Program-made: the position numbers and the translations under genes
Shown here: positions 31,730-42,963 of the stretch, piece by piece
Layout: each line of letters begins with the position of its first letter
Position numbering within the stretch: the stretch's first letter is position 1
The notes under the pieces: model-generated
The model's database searches: none
Seen by the model: only the letters and a program-made list of their open reading frames with translations
Told to the model about the DNA's origin: nothing
Source: Aulostomus chinensis
Lineage: Eukaryota > Chordata > Actinopteri > Syngnathiformes > Aulostomidae
Assembly (NCBI GenBank): GCA_037954235.1
Contig: JBBMOA010000001.1
Location: forward strand, 2,593,001 to 2,657,000
Length of the DNA: 64,000 nucleotides
Direction of reading: 5' to 3'

Positions 31730-32648
31730 TTTGAAAACGTTGGAAAAACTTCTTTTTTTAATAAAAATTGTAAAATCAAAGCGTCCTCATTCCCATCACT
31801 TTCACTGAGACTTTCACATCATGGTCCCATTGTTCAAAGACATGGAACGATCCAGTATGAACGCAAAGACTTCAATGATCTCATTGTGTTCACGGGTCAT
31901 CAAATCAGTGTCAGTTCAGTCGGTCAAGCCTGCAGGGAAGTTTACAGTCCAGCAGGTGTCAGTATTCAGTGACAGTAACACAGTGTCATGGCGTCCACAG
32001 GCTTCATGACGCCTCATCCACCCTTCACTCCTGTCTCGTCCTTGTGTGCTCACTCCAGCCCGTTGATGCACAGTTCCTGCCACAGCCTCTACCTTGTTAA
32101 TGCAGCCGTGCCTGTCTTGTGTTCTTCAGCCTCTGAGAGTTTTTGAAAGTTTTATCCGATAGTCTAGATTTAGTGGATACGTTTGCAGCCGTTTGGTTTC
32201 TCTGCTCGGAGTACAAGAACATCAACGTCCCTTGCCGTGAACCCTGCTTCTGTCCTGAGTCTGAGCCTGGTCCTGTCAATCACAATGATCCAATTTTTGG
32301 AACTGACCATATCTTTCTTTCAAAAACAAAAGAAATCAAGAGAGCGATTCCTCCGTGATGGCATGAAAAGATCTTCCTCACAAACGTGGACGATACAAAG
32401 CTCTCTTCCTCTTCATCTCCAATTATTTGACCAAATTTGGCCGTCAAACTGGAGAGAAAACTCAGCCCTGTTGAACTCTGGCAGCTTTCCATTTACAAAT
32501 AACACGTGTCCACGTGACAAAGTGTGTGAGCAGGAAGGAAGGGAGGAGGGGGGCTGAGAAAATAACAGCAGATCCCTGGATGGAGACCCCGTGCTCTTCT
32601 CTCCACCTCTCTTCCTCCCTGCTCTCTCCACCCCTCTTGAACAACACT
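31730..32648. other. No gene recognised
   Basis: Several overlapping short frames (up to 124 codons) occur on both strands without recognisable domains. The first part could hold promoter sequence of the zinc-finger gene. Confidence 0.4.
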
Positions 32649-33235
32649 GCAGGTGAACAGTTAGCATTGCTCTGTTTGATGAAGCTGCGTTCAGGGAATG
32701 AGGAAGTTTCCCTTTGTGTCACTGCTTCTCTACTAATCTGATCTCTGATCAGTTCACCAAGAAGAGTCTGGGGTCAGGGGCTTGATGAGTAGAGCTGTTT
32801 AGTCAGGAGGAGGCTGCTCTGATTGGTTCCTGACACTGAAACAAGGCCAAAGCTCAAGTACACAGGCTCACATATTGTAGTATTCTCAGTCTTCCCACTT
32901 CAAGTATTTTCTCACTTCAAGTATTTTCTAATCTGCACACCAAGTTACCTCTTATGTTAAGTTACTAGCTGAGAGTTGTGCAGGACACTTGGATGGAAAC
33001 ATAACCTTTTTCTCTAATCAGCACAACAATGTGGGCGTGTAGCGAATCAACACCATAACAGTAACGAGGAATGAACGCAGCAGCCATCTTGGAATCACCA
33101 GGTTTACAAGGCTTCCACTCGGTGAGAGCAACCCCTCGATGGAGGAGAAGAAGCCGGATCATCAAGAAGACCTGAAAGAAGACAGCAGAGGCAGGAAGAG
33201 GGACCAGAGACACACAAACAGACACAACACTGCCA
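32649..33235 (-). repeat. Right arm of inverted repeat flanking the zinc-finger region
   Basis: Reverse complement of parts of 25915-26790. A segment at 32850-33125 has no counterpart in the left arm. Confidence 0.8.
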
Positions 33236-33331
33236 CCTTCTGATCTGATGACATCAGAGTTGAATGTGTGGACTATTTGGAGGCCAAGCCTCACAATAAA
33301 AGCAGCATTTTCATGGGAATGTGTTCCATCC

Positions 33332-33648
33332 AGGGCTGCACGGTGGTGCAGTGGTCAGCACTGTCTCCTCACAGCAAGAAGGTTCCTGGTTCCAGTCCCG
33401 GCTCCAGCACAGGATCTCTCTGTGTGAGTCTCCATGTTCTCCTGTTCCTGTGTGGGTTCTCTCTGGTACTCCAGCTTCCTCCCACAGTCCAAAGACATCA
33501 AGAGGGGACCAGGTTAATCCAGACTCTAAATTGACTGTAGGTGTGACTGTGAGAGCGAATGGTTGTCTGTCTCTATGTGTTGGACCTGCGATGGACTGGT
33601 GACCTGTCCAGGGTGAACCCTGCCTCTCGCCTGAAGATACTGGCATAG
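33332..33648 (+). mobile_element. tRNA-headed SINE, 3'-truncated
   Basis: GGGCTGCACGGTGGTGCAG head, and body as in the other copies to GCCTCTCGCC. The tail is lost where the sequence joins the inverted 24043-24200 block at about 33650. Confidence 0.9.
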
Positions 33649-33654
33649 GCTATG

Positions 33655-33812
33655 GACATCAGGCAGCTGGTGTGTTGGTGGATCTGTGGATCCTGCTGGA
33701 AGAAGCAGGGTGGAGCTCTGAATGGTTCCTGTCTCAAAGAGCTTCTCTGTGCAGCTCCCATCAGCTCCTAAAAACAGGAAACCAGCAGATTCAGTGTTGA
33801 ACAGTGGCATTA
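33655..33812 (-). repeat. Inverted copy of 24043-24200
   Basis: Near-identical reverse complement, abutting a truncated SINE. Confidence 0.85.
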
Positions 33813-34114
33813 AAATGATGCCAGTGCTGGTTGTCTCTGTCTAAGGGTTTTGAGGGCATCCAGCTGCAGTCAGGAGACAAACAGGGATGCTGCTTGAGGA
33901 CATCATCCAGGAGGCTGTCCATGGGGTGGAGCTGGGGTCTCAGACTGGGGACATTGGACAAGAACTTCTCAGAGGAAACTCATCATGGTGGCTCAGTGAA
34001 GAAAACTAGACCTGAGCTGCCTGCTGGAACCTAGCAGGTGAAGGACAGAGCTCCACCTCTTTGGAGACACCACCACTGTGGGCTCATGTTGGCAAAAGAA
34101 GTGGGTCAGTATTT

Positions 34115-34192
<78 letters not shown>

Positions 34193-34663
34193 TGCATGTT
34201 CTTACACACAGAGACTTTTCCTCTGTTTTTGTTTTTTACTGGTTTTGAACCAGTAAGTGGTTTCTGTTGGTTTGGTTTGCTTGACTGGTTGTTGTTTGTT
34301 GACCTTCCAAATCCATATTTTGGGTTCTGGCTTGTTCTGCTTTTCATTTTGTGTTTGTATTAAAGTTCTGTTGCTGAAAAAGAGAGTTCTTTCTCTTTTT
34401 CTTGAAGTAAATATATGAGGGTCGAAACTGACCCATAACACCATTGATGTTCCAATAGTTAATGATATTAAAATGAATACTAAATCAAACCAGTCCATGT
34501 CAGAGATGTGTTCTAACACCCTCAGTAACGGTCAGGAAACACAGCAACCTTTGGTTCATTTCTAGGATTTTCTTGAGGTTCATTTTACCATTTTTTTAAC
34601 TGAAATCGAGGGTTTAGTGACTAAAAAAAGGTCCAGAGGCCCACAACTAAATATTCAAACCAA
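33813..34663. other. Spacer with (CA)n, no gene
   Basis: It contains (CA)n at 34116-34188. Open frames across the tract are His-Thr or Cys-Val artefacts. No other element is recognised. Confidence 0.6.
34116..34188. repeat. (CA)n microsatellite
   Basis: About 36 uninterrupted CA units. Confidence 0.95.
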
Positions 34664-35546
34664 TATTTCCATGGATAAGGAAGCCTAACAAGGTCACCAA
34701 GAGATGGAAACAACTTGGAGGATAGAAAATTGTTTTAGTTTATTTGACAGCTGATTGAAGACGTGGGTCAAAACTGACCGTTACCATAGAGATGGGAACA
34801 GAAAGCTGACACAAGAGGAAGGTTCCAGCTCTGAAAAAGGAGTTTGATCAAAATCTTCAACTGCCAGTAGAAATATCCTTTTGTATGTTGACCTTTGTTG
34901 ACAGAAGTCACTTTAGCTTGGCAGTGAAAAGAATGGCTGCTAGCTTGACAAAGAGCTGCACAAACCAGGTTCAAGCTGGACTTTGGACCCTGGTATCTGC
35001 AACGACTCCATCAGCTCCTAATCTAGCAGCTCTGCTGGGTCCAAGTATTTTACAGAACATTTGACAGACCTGTGGAGCAGTGAGGACAGACATGAGTTGA
35101 TCACATGATCCACTGAAGCGCCATTTTACCCTGGTACTGAGGTCACCAATATGAGCTGGAGTTGGGAATCTTGAACTGAACCTGGTATCACAGCGACACC
35201 TACTGCTGCAAAATGGAACAGCAACACTGAACCCAAGTACAGGATTGGAGGGAGACTGATGGTCGCTGTTTGGGTTTTTGAAGAACAAGGAGGGCGTGGC
35301 TTCAAGCTGGATTCTCAGAGACTATTTCCCCAACCTCTACATTGGTATCTACACTGTCCTCCAGTCATGTGACTGAAGTCATCAGTCATGTCAGTGATGT
35401 CACTCTGCAGGACTGTCATTGCCGTCTCATTCTAGAAAAGAATCCAGACTCCACTTTTATGGGGCAGTTTTGGTCTTTAAAGACTTGACAGTTCCAGGAG
35501 ATTTAGTCTGGCTCAAGATCTTCAGATCAACCCAGAACAGAAGGCT

Positions 35547-37562
35547 ATGACTCCATTGGATTGTGTAGTTGGAGCATTCAGAGATCTGGTGGATCTCAGT
35601 AGGAGCTGGATTTATCCACTGAATGATCCTGGTCAATGTGATCCTGCTCCTCCATCTCTCAGGCTGACAGAGCAGGAGGACCTGACTGAGAAGAAAGCTG
35701 CCCTTGAGCAGCTTCAGTCTCTGTGTGACAACACACAGGCAGAAAACCTGAATTTGAGGGAACAAGTTTCTACTCTTGAACATGAGAATAAAAGAGCAAT
35801 CCAGGAGCTCCAGAACCTCACTGCTGTGGTGGCCAACCTCCAAACGGTCCAGGACAAGAACCAGACTCAGACAGAAGATCTGAACGCAACAGTCCACAGT
35901 CTTCAGTGTGAGGGGAGGAAGGTTGATGGAGAGAACAATGAGCTCAGAAAAGAGCTGACCCAGGTTCAGTCTCTGAGGGAGAGTGAACAGGTGGAGATGA
36001 AATGTCTTGAGGAAGACCTGACAGAGAAGAAAAGTGCACTTGATCAGCTTCAGTCTCTGTGTGACAAGAGATGGACAGAAAACCAGAATTTGTGGGGACA
36101 GGTTTCTAGTCTTGGACAAGAGAAGATTATTGCATATCAGCTGGTAGAGAACATGTCTGCCATGGTGGGCAACCTTGAATCTGTGAGAGAGGAGAACCAG
36201 ACTAAGATCAGAGACCTGAACACACAACTCCACAATCTTCAGCTTCAGGTGAAGATGGTTTACAAGGAGAAGTGTGACCTCAAGTGTGAGCTCAACTCCA
36301 TCCAAGCAGAGAAGAAAAAAATGAGACAAGAACTCACTGAGAAGAAGGCGACTCTTGAACAGCTGAGGTCCCAGAGTGAGTAGAGAGAGGAAGAAAATGG
36401 ATGTTTGAGGAGACGAGTTTCTACTGCATCTCAGGAGACAGAGACCTTCACTGCAGAGTTGGCCCACCTTGAATCAAGGAAGGACCAGGACCCCACAAAG
36501 AGTGACAGTCTGAACGGTGAAGTTCAGAGTCTTCTATGTGCAGTGAGAACACAAAAGAAGAAAAGGAGCAGTGCTCAGAGGGAAATCCTGGGAAATCTTC
36601 ATGATTTAAAAAGCTGTTTGAAAGAGGAAAATCATAACCTTCAAGTGAAGGTCCAGCAAACTTCTGAAGAGCAAGCAGACTCTCCCCTACGTCCAGCCAG
36701 AGAAGAGCAAACAGACTCTCCCCTACGTCCAGCCAGAGAAGAGCAAGCAGACTCTCCCCTACGTCCAGCCAGAGAAGAGCAAACAGACTCTCCCCTACGT
36801 CCAGCCAGAGAAGAGCAAGCAGACTCTCCCCTACGTCCAGCCAGAGAAGAGCAAGCAGACTCTCCCCTACGTCCAGCCAGAGAAGAGCAAACAGACTCTC
36901 CCCTACGTCCTGCCAGAGAAGAGCAAGCAGACTCTCCCCTACGTCCAGCCAGAGAAGAGCAAACAGACTCTCCCCTACGTCCAGCCAGAGAAGAGCAAGC
37001 AGACTCTCCCCTGCGTCCAGCCAGAGAAGAGCAAGCAGACTCTCCCCTACGTCCAGCCAGAGAAGAGCAAACAGACTCTCCCCTACGTCCTGCCAGAGAA
37101 GAGCAAGCAGACTCTCCCCTACGTCCAGCCAGAGAAGAGCAAGCAGACTCTCCCCTACGTCCAGCCAGAGAAGAGCAAGCAGACTCTCCCCTACGTCCAG
37201 CCAGAGAAGAGCAAACAGCCTCTCCCCTACGTCCAGCCAGAGAAGAGCAAACAGACTCTCCCCTACGTCCAGCCAGAGAAGAGCAAGCAGACTCTCCCCT
37301 ACGTCCAGTCAGAGAAGAGCAAGCAGACGCTCTCACATGTTCTTCTGCAGAGGAGCGACGGGATTCTGCTGCATATCCTGCAACTGAAAAGCAGAATGAT
37401 GGGGGCACCCTGGAGACTGGACCTGCTAAGGGTCAAACCAGAGGTCTACTGAGCCGTGTGACATCTGGTGTAGAAGATGTTCTGTTTATGTTCATAGTTT
37501 TTTCTTTGTGTGCTTTTCCTCAACTTTGTTTTCTTTGTTTGTTCTATATGTTGATACCTTGA
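35547..37562 (+). pseudogene. Coiled-coil repeat gene, U2 copy, one nonsense codon
   Basis: Homologue of the U1 gene at 13274-14785. It has one continuous frame of 671 codons interrupted only by TAG at 36381-36383, where U1 has GAG in the QSEEREAENG segment. The N-terminal part (278 residues) retains the first two coiled-coil repeats and most of the third. The second part carries 18 full 12-residue repeats (alternating EEQADSPLRPA and EEQTDSPLRPA, 36662 to about 37310) against four in U1, then the same hydrophobic tail. It could be a very recent pseudogene, a truncated 278-residue protein, or a sequencing error. The rest of the frame shows no other lesion. Confidence 0.8.
36662..37326 (+). 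repeat. 36-bp coding minisatellite, 18 units (U2)
   Basis: Each unit reads CAAGCAGACTCTCCCCTACG plus CCAGCCAGAGAAGAG, with the A/T variant (GCAGAC or ACAGAC) arranged irregularly. The unit is a multiple of three, so the antisense frame is also open for 255 codons. Confidence 0.95.
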
Positions 37563-37579
37563 TCACCACAGCAGTTGAT

Positions 37580-38000
37580 CCCAGCTTGATTAGCTGAGTG
37601 CTTTGCAGTCTAAAGCACTTTAGTGATACCTGTGGGGTCCCTTATCCTCCCTGACCACAGGGATTCAGCCTCACTGAAGGAGAGTGAACCTTCCAGTTTG
37701 CAGCTCCTAGACTCTGGAACGCTCTCCCACTGGACATGAGGACGCTGAGGACGCCTTCAGAAAGAAGCTAAAGACCCATTTGTTTAGTAATATTATTGTT
37801 CATGATGGAATCGTCCCTCTGTACCTGCCCACACAGGTCAAGAGGTCAAATGATTCCCTGTTTAAAACAGCTCTTCCATCACATGGATGTGCATCCCAAC
37901 AGTCAGAGCTCACCGATGCTCCTATTCCCTCCGGTGGGAGGCGCTACGAGTGACTGAGGGTCAGGGGGGTCAGGCTAGTCCAGATAGTGGGTCTGTATGA
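37580..38000 (+). mobile_element. L2-type LINE C-terminal relic (U2)
   Basis: Inverted counterpart of 12680-13260. FRKKLKTHLFSN is readable at about 37757. Confidence 0.6.
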
Positions 38001-38254
38001 GGTTGTTAGGGAGGGATAAGGTAGTGGCAGAGTTCAGGCTGTAGCTGTGCTCCAACAGTTGAGACAGGGCAGGACAAAAAATGACATCCTGATGGCGTTA
38101 GGAGTGATTCTTACAAGAACCAATCAATAAAAGTGGGTGGTGACCTGCTCATGTGACGCTTGTGTTGATGATTACTGGGTCTCCTCCATGCTCATTTATC
38201 ATGAATGAATCCCTCGAAGTAAAACACCTAATGTCTCCTGAGTTGTTTCACAAA

Positions 38255-38255
<1 letters not shown>

Positions 38256-38336
<81 letters not shown>
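38256..38336. repeat. (GT)n microsatellite
   Basis: About 40 GT units, counterpart of the (CA)n at 12530. Confidence 0.95.
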
Positions 38337-38339
<3 letters not shown>

Positions 38340-38340
38340 T

Positions 38341-39487
38341 GTGTGGGCAATAACTACAAGTTATCTATGTATAGATCAAAAAATTATGAATCAGTTGGAT
38401 ACATTGACAGTGGAAGTTCAGGTTTCCTGTAATTCAGTTTGCAGACAACACAGTAAACTGCCCCTGACCCCTCCCCTCATTCTGGAGGCTTTAACATGAA
38501 AATGAAAATGCTGAGAGACACAAATGCAAATCAGAGTATTTGACCAGAGGTGACATTTTTTAATGCTTTTCTTGTTATATTTGTTATATATGTTCTGTAT
38601 GGTTATATTTGTTATGGTTGTTATGGAGTTTATGGTTATTATCTCTGTTTCTTGTGTCTTTGTCTTTGTTGTCCTCCCCTTCGTCCGTCCTGGATTTTTG
38701 ACCCTGGTTGCAGGAAGCGTGTGACCTCAACTCCTTTTTCTGTGTTGCTGAACGTAGAGCCTTGCTTCATTGTGTTAGCTAAAGTGTGATCCTCCCTGCT
38801 AATTCCTTATTTCGTTGACAAATTACCCACCAAAAATTAATACCTACTTGCTTTATTTGGCTGAAGTTTAAAAGACCATCATTCTTGTAGCAACAGTCTT
38901 TCTGCCTTGTAAACAGGCTAAGCTAATGATGGCTTCTCCCTCTTGTCCTCCTCTCTCCTGCTCAGAGTGCCACATGTTTTGTTCCTCCTCTGCCTCCTTT
39001 AGTGATACTGATAAGTGTGTTAAATGTAGTTTTCTTGTTGTGTTGGAGGTGAGGCTTAGCGATGTTGAATTGGACCTGCAGCGGCTCTGCACCAAAAGCT
39101 GCAAGAGCTAGCCAACCCTCACTCGCTGGTGCAGACCAACTTAGCTTAGCTCCTGGCTTAGGCCCAACTAGCGCTCCCCCAGAAGCTCCCAAGCATCTGG
39201 GAGAGCGCCAAGAAAAGTTGGGCCTAAGCTAGGATGTGCTTGCTCATGAAGAATTGTTGGGTGTAAATTCATTTAAGGAGTGTGGAACTGGACCTGTTCT
39301 ACTTGTAAAGTGTAACTTTTGTTATTTGGTGCTTTACAGGGTGATGACTTGACTTCATTGCAGCTTTGACCTGAGCAGGTGTTCATCCTCATCTCAGTAA
39401 CAGGGGACACTTTATCACAGCAGTGGACAAACATCAGCATTCATCACCCAGCAGCTCTTCTGATCAACAGAACAAGTTAAAGTATAA
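38341..39487. other. Duplicated spacer (U2)
   Basis: Inverted copy of 11642-12529. 38345-38650, absent from U1, is present in U4 (58860-59185). No gene is seen. Confidence 0.6.
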
Positions 39488-39560
39488 TGGAGAATGAGGG
39501 CATCGATCCCTCTACCTCTCACATGCTAAGCGAGCGCTCTACCATTTGAGCTAATTCCCC
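39488..39560 (-). tRNA. tRNA-Ala (AGC), U2 copy
   Basis: Reverse complement is identical in its stems to 11569-11641: GGGGAAT/ATTCTCC with G3:U70, TTAGCAT loop, and GAGGG-ATCGATG-CCCTC T arm. Confidence 0.95.
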
Positions 39561-40239
39561 TGTTAAGGAGCACAGCAGATGATGCACGTTGACCTTCATC
39601 ATGGTTGAATGAGCGTCACCAGTTGAAGCTTCTCTGGTTGACCAATGTAATGGAGACCAAGGGTTCCATGACATAAATGATGAATTGAAGGTAGCATTTG
39701 TCTTGGTATTAACAGTTTATGTAAATTAGAGGCACACACACATGTTAATGGTCAGGTTTATTGAATCAGCAAATATGTGAAACATTTGCTATGCCATGTG
39801 TTCCAGGGAGGGACCTGGGAAGCACAGGGGGACCGGCCATCCTGCCTGTGGAAAATGAAGACCCCAGTGTCAGTCAGTGGGAATCACTGTGCAAGGCCTG
39901 GTATTTAGTGTTGATCGAGTTTGTCTTATGTAAATGTGGCAGTTTCAGTCGTCACGTCAGTCCTCACCTCTTCCTGGTGGTTTCCTTAAAGGGGGTGGAG
40001 CCAAAAGGGGAGAGTGGCCCAAGGAAGCTCCTTTAGAGCTGTAGGTGCAAACCTTTGCTCCCAGATGGGAGAGGGGGTACAATCACAGGCGAGGTTCATT
40101 GAATGATTATGTGGATGTATGATTGAGTTGGTGTAGTAGTCTGGAATCATGTATATATTTAGTCAGGTTAAGTTGTTGCTGGTTTGATGTAAATATTGAT
40201 TGTAGAGCATGGTTGTGGTCTCACCTCCACTCTATGGGC

Positions 40240-40622
40240 CATCCATCGTCATCTTCCTCTTATTCCTTACTAGTAAGGGTCACGGGGGGGGGGGGGGGGC
40301 TGGAGCCTATCCCAGCATCTACGGGCGAGAGGCGGGGTTCACCCTGGACAGGTCACCAGTCCATCGAAGGTCCAACACACAGACGAACAACCATTCACGC
40401 TCACGCCTACGGTCAATTTAGAGTATCAATCAGCCTCGTCCCCTAATGTCCATGTCTTTGGACAGTGGGAGGAAGCCGGAGTACCTGGAGAGAACCCACG
40501 CAGGCCCGGGGAGAACATGCAAACTCCACACAGAAAGATCCCACGCCCGAGCCAGGACCCGAACCCAGAACCTTCTTGCTGTGAAGGCACAGTGCTGACC
40601 ACTGCACCACCGTGCAGCCCCG
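40240..40622 (-). mobile_element. tRNA-headed SINE (U2)
   Basis: Inverted counterpart of 10505-10879, with an expanded G run at 40286-40299. Confidence 0.9.
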
Positions 40623-40770
40623 CTATGGTCTAGTCTGTCTAATTTCCTGCAGCCAGGAGGGAATTAAAGGCAGTCAGGGGTTTTTAATGTAAGTTGATGG
40701 TGTCTCATGCAATCTCTTTCAATACTCCAGTGGTGGTTTAAGTGAAGAAAAACATGGGTTAGTCAGTAGG

Positions 40771-40773
<3 letters not shown>

Positions 40774-40812
<39 letters not shown>
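40774..40812. repeat. (GT)n microsatellite
   Basis: Counterpart of the (CA)n at 10291. Confidence 0.95.
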
Positions 40813-40815
<3 letters not shown>

Positions 40816-41754
40816 CCATGCAGACTTTCCCTTGTGACAACCGATTTGATTTGGAAACCATCTCATCTAAATCTCCTCTCCAAAAACCCTCTTCTTCAAC
40901 TTTGTACCCAAGTTGTCTCCTCATCAGGCACCACAGTATCCAGTAGGTTCAGTTAAAACAGTCATCAGTGATTAATGTTCATGTTCAATGATGAGGTTTT
41001 GATTTATTCTTCCAGAATCATCTGAACAAACCCTCCTCAACACAGTGAAGCCTTCATCTGACAGGAGGAGTTTCTTTTCCCAGTGATTCCACTGACAGTG
41101 AAAAGCTACGTTCATCAGACTGGTCTGATAGGATCAACTACTGGTTGCTCTGGAGTGGAAACAGCAACCTGTCAGGAAACATTAGTCAGATCAAAGCCAA
41201 GATTAAAGCAAGAGCCTCCAGATCAAAGACAGAATTGATGATGATGTCATCAGGGGGGCTTTGATAGTGTCTTTATTTGTACCTGGAATTCTATCTTTGA
41301 TCTCAGGAGGACATGAAAGAAACACAACTGAGGAAAGTAGAGGAGAACATTCAGCTTCATTTGAAACACTCGAACTGTTGAACAGTAGAATTTGTTTGAA
41401 ACAGTTTACAACACTGAGTGACAGGATTGAAGAGGGGAGATTTCGGTATTTTCAGTTTAATTCTAACTTAAAACTGGGCATGAACATTTTTAGTCGTTCA
41501 CATTCTAACATACAGAGGAAGTCATGACATTCCCTTTTTTTTAACCTGTCCTGTTCAGGAAATGGAAATGGAAATTTAGCTGCTATGTTGAATCAGAAAA
41601 ACCTTTTGAAGTCTACTTTTGCTTCAGTCAGAAAGTGGACTGTTGTTAACTCTCACAATGGTTGGTGATTGTGGAGGAAGAAAAAATCCTTATGAACCTC
41701 TTTTTAACAGACACGCATTTCTAAAGACACTGGTTCATTTTATTTTTCTTCTTT

Positions 41755-41826
41755 TAGCAGAGGATGGTTTCGATCCATCGACCTCTGGGTTATGGGCCCA
41801 GCACGCTTCCTCTGCGCCACTCTGCT
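41755..41826 (-). tRNA. Initiator tRNA-Met (CAT), U2 copy
   Basis: An intact 72-nt initiator. AGCAGAG/CTCTGCT acceptor, CTGGG-CCCATAA-CCCAG anticodon arm, GATGG-ATCGAAA-CCATC T arm. U1 kept only a pseudogene at the corresponding site (9546-9635). Confidence 0.95.
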
Positions 41827-42331
41827 CTACCATTGACGGAACAGTCCTTGTTTTATGAGAGCATTCTCTGTCTTTGTCTCTGCCCTGCTCTCCTGCTCTC
41901 TTTCCCCTCATTTAGTCCTTGACATGATCCATGCTCTACAGCTCTGCGGGTGGAATGAAGACCTGCGTCTGCTCTGCCCGTGCCGTCCTTCGTCTCAACC
42001 TAAATTGTTTGACCCACCTTTATAATGATCGGACTCGCTCCCGCTGAGCGCGCCAGGCGCTGCAGACAACACAACCAAACTGGCCCCGATCAGGATTTGA
42101 CAGGCCGAACTCGCGCCGAAATCTTTACAAAAAATCCATTTTTGTCACCCACGTGAAGATGGGTGGGAACATGCCCTAAAAACACCAAGAATAATATTCA
42201 CCACCTTCTGAACGGGTCCTGGCCCGTCTCCTGCATCAGGGGCCGCCTCAGTCGCCCATCAGCTGTTCAACAGCTGTTCGCCGCAACACTCAATCAGTAA
42301 AGACATAGAAGCTCAAACTGCTGTTGCGGAA

Positions 42332-42403
42332 GCCATGATCGTATAGTGGTCAGTACTCTGTGTTGTGGCCGCAGCAACCCCGGTTCGAATCCGCGTCACG
42401 GTA
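42332..42403 (+). tRNA. tRNA-His-like (GTG), probably degenerate
   Basis: The anticodon arm CTGTG-TTGTGGC-CGCAG is still foldable, but the acceptor has an A:C mismatch (GCCATGA against TCACGGT) and the T stem has one (CCCGG against CCGCG). The intact paralogues at 8974 and 47408 lack these changes. The B box TTCGAAT is intact, so transcription may persist. Confidence 0.7.
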
Positions 42404-42542
42404 GCATGAGATAAATTTCTTTGTGTGTGTTGATGGACATAAGCCAAGCAGAAATTTCCCACGATGCAATAGGGCAGTGTTTGGTCAGTGTTGAGCAGGC
42501 GTCAGTCTGACAATGATGTCATATTATTGTGTCATCACTTGA

Positions 42543-42732
42543 CCAGACCCAAAAGTAGACTCAGGTATCAGTTTCTTCTCAATGCTAATGTCTGCTAGCT
42601 TAGTCTGCTACTTTGATGGCTCTGCCTGCTCAAAGGTCCAGACCCAAAAGTAGGCTCAGGTATCAGTTTCTTCTCAATGCTAATGTCTGCTAGCTTAGTC
42701 TGCTACTTTGATGGCTCTGCCTGCTCAAAGGT
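42543..42732. repeat. 95-bp tandem duplication
   Basis: CCAGACCC begins units at 42543, 42638 and 42733 (spacing exactly 95), and two near-identical 95-bp copies lie between. U1 and U3 have one copy, so the event is specific to U2. Confidence 0.95.
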
Positions 42733-42963
42733 CCAGACCCCTGGATGTGGTGGTTCCTACCTGAACGTAGATTCTGTCAGCTCATGTTGTTAAATCAACT
42801 CACCAGGAACACCAGTAGATTTCAATGGACTGACAATGAGTCTCATTGAATGGTAAACATGTCAAATATGAAGTCATCACCTGAGGAGGTCTGCTGCTGG
42901 AATGAAGCTCCAGATATTCACAAGATATTCTAGATCTTAAAATAAAGCATTTTTATATTTGAT

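Larger units (their letters stand above)
34664..42963 (-). repeat. Segmental duplication unit U2 (inverted copy of U1)
   Basis: Reverse complement of 8505-15681 with indels. It carries the coiled-coil gene, LINE relic, (GT)n, tRNA-Ala, SINE, (GT)n, initiator tRNA and tRNA-His in inverted order. It is about 1.1 kb longer than its U1 partner, mainly through extra 36-bp repeats, a longer (GT)n with flank, a fuller initiator-tRNA flank and a 95-bp tandem duplication at 42543-42733. Confidence 0.92.

Noticed and set aside
36641..37408. 255-codon antisense ORF of SACSSLAGRRGE repeats (and 60077-60772)
   Set aside because: Its unit is the complement of the 36-bp repeat, which stays open in several frames because 36 is a multiple of three. 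It lacks any non-repeat coding context.
41261..41527. ORFs starting MIVSLFV in the block after the initiator tRNA (also 21252, 48238, 9532)
   Set aside because: The block is duplicated, so the similar ORFs are expected. Copies differ in length and frame, and the start overlaps non-coding repeat sequence.
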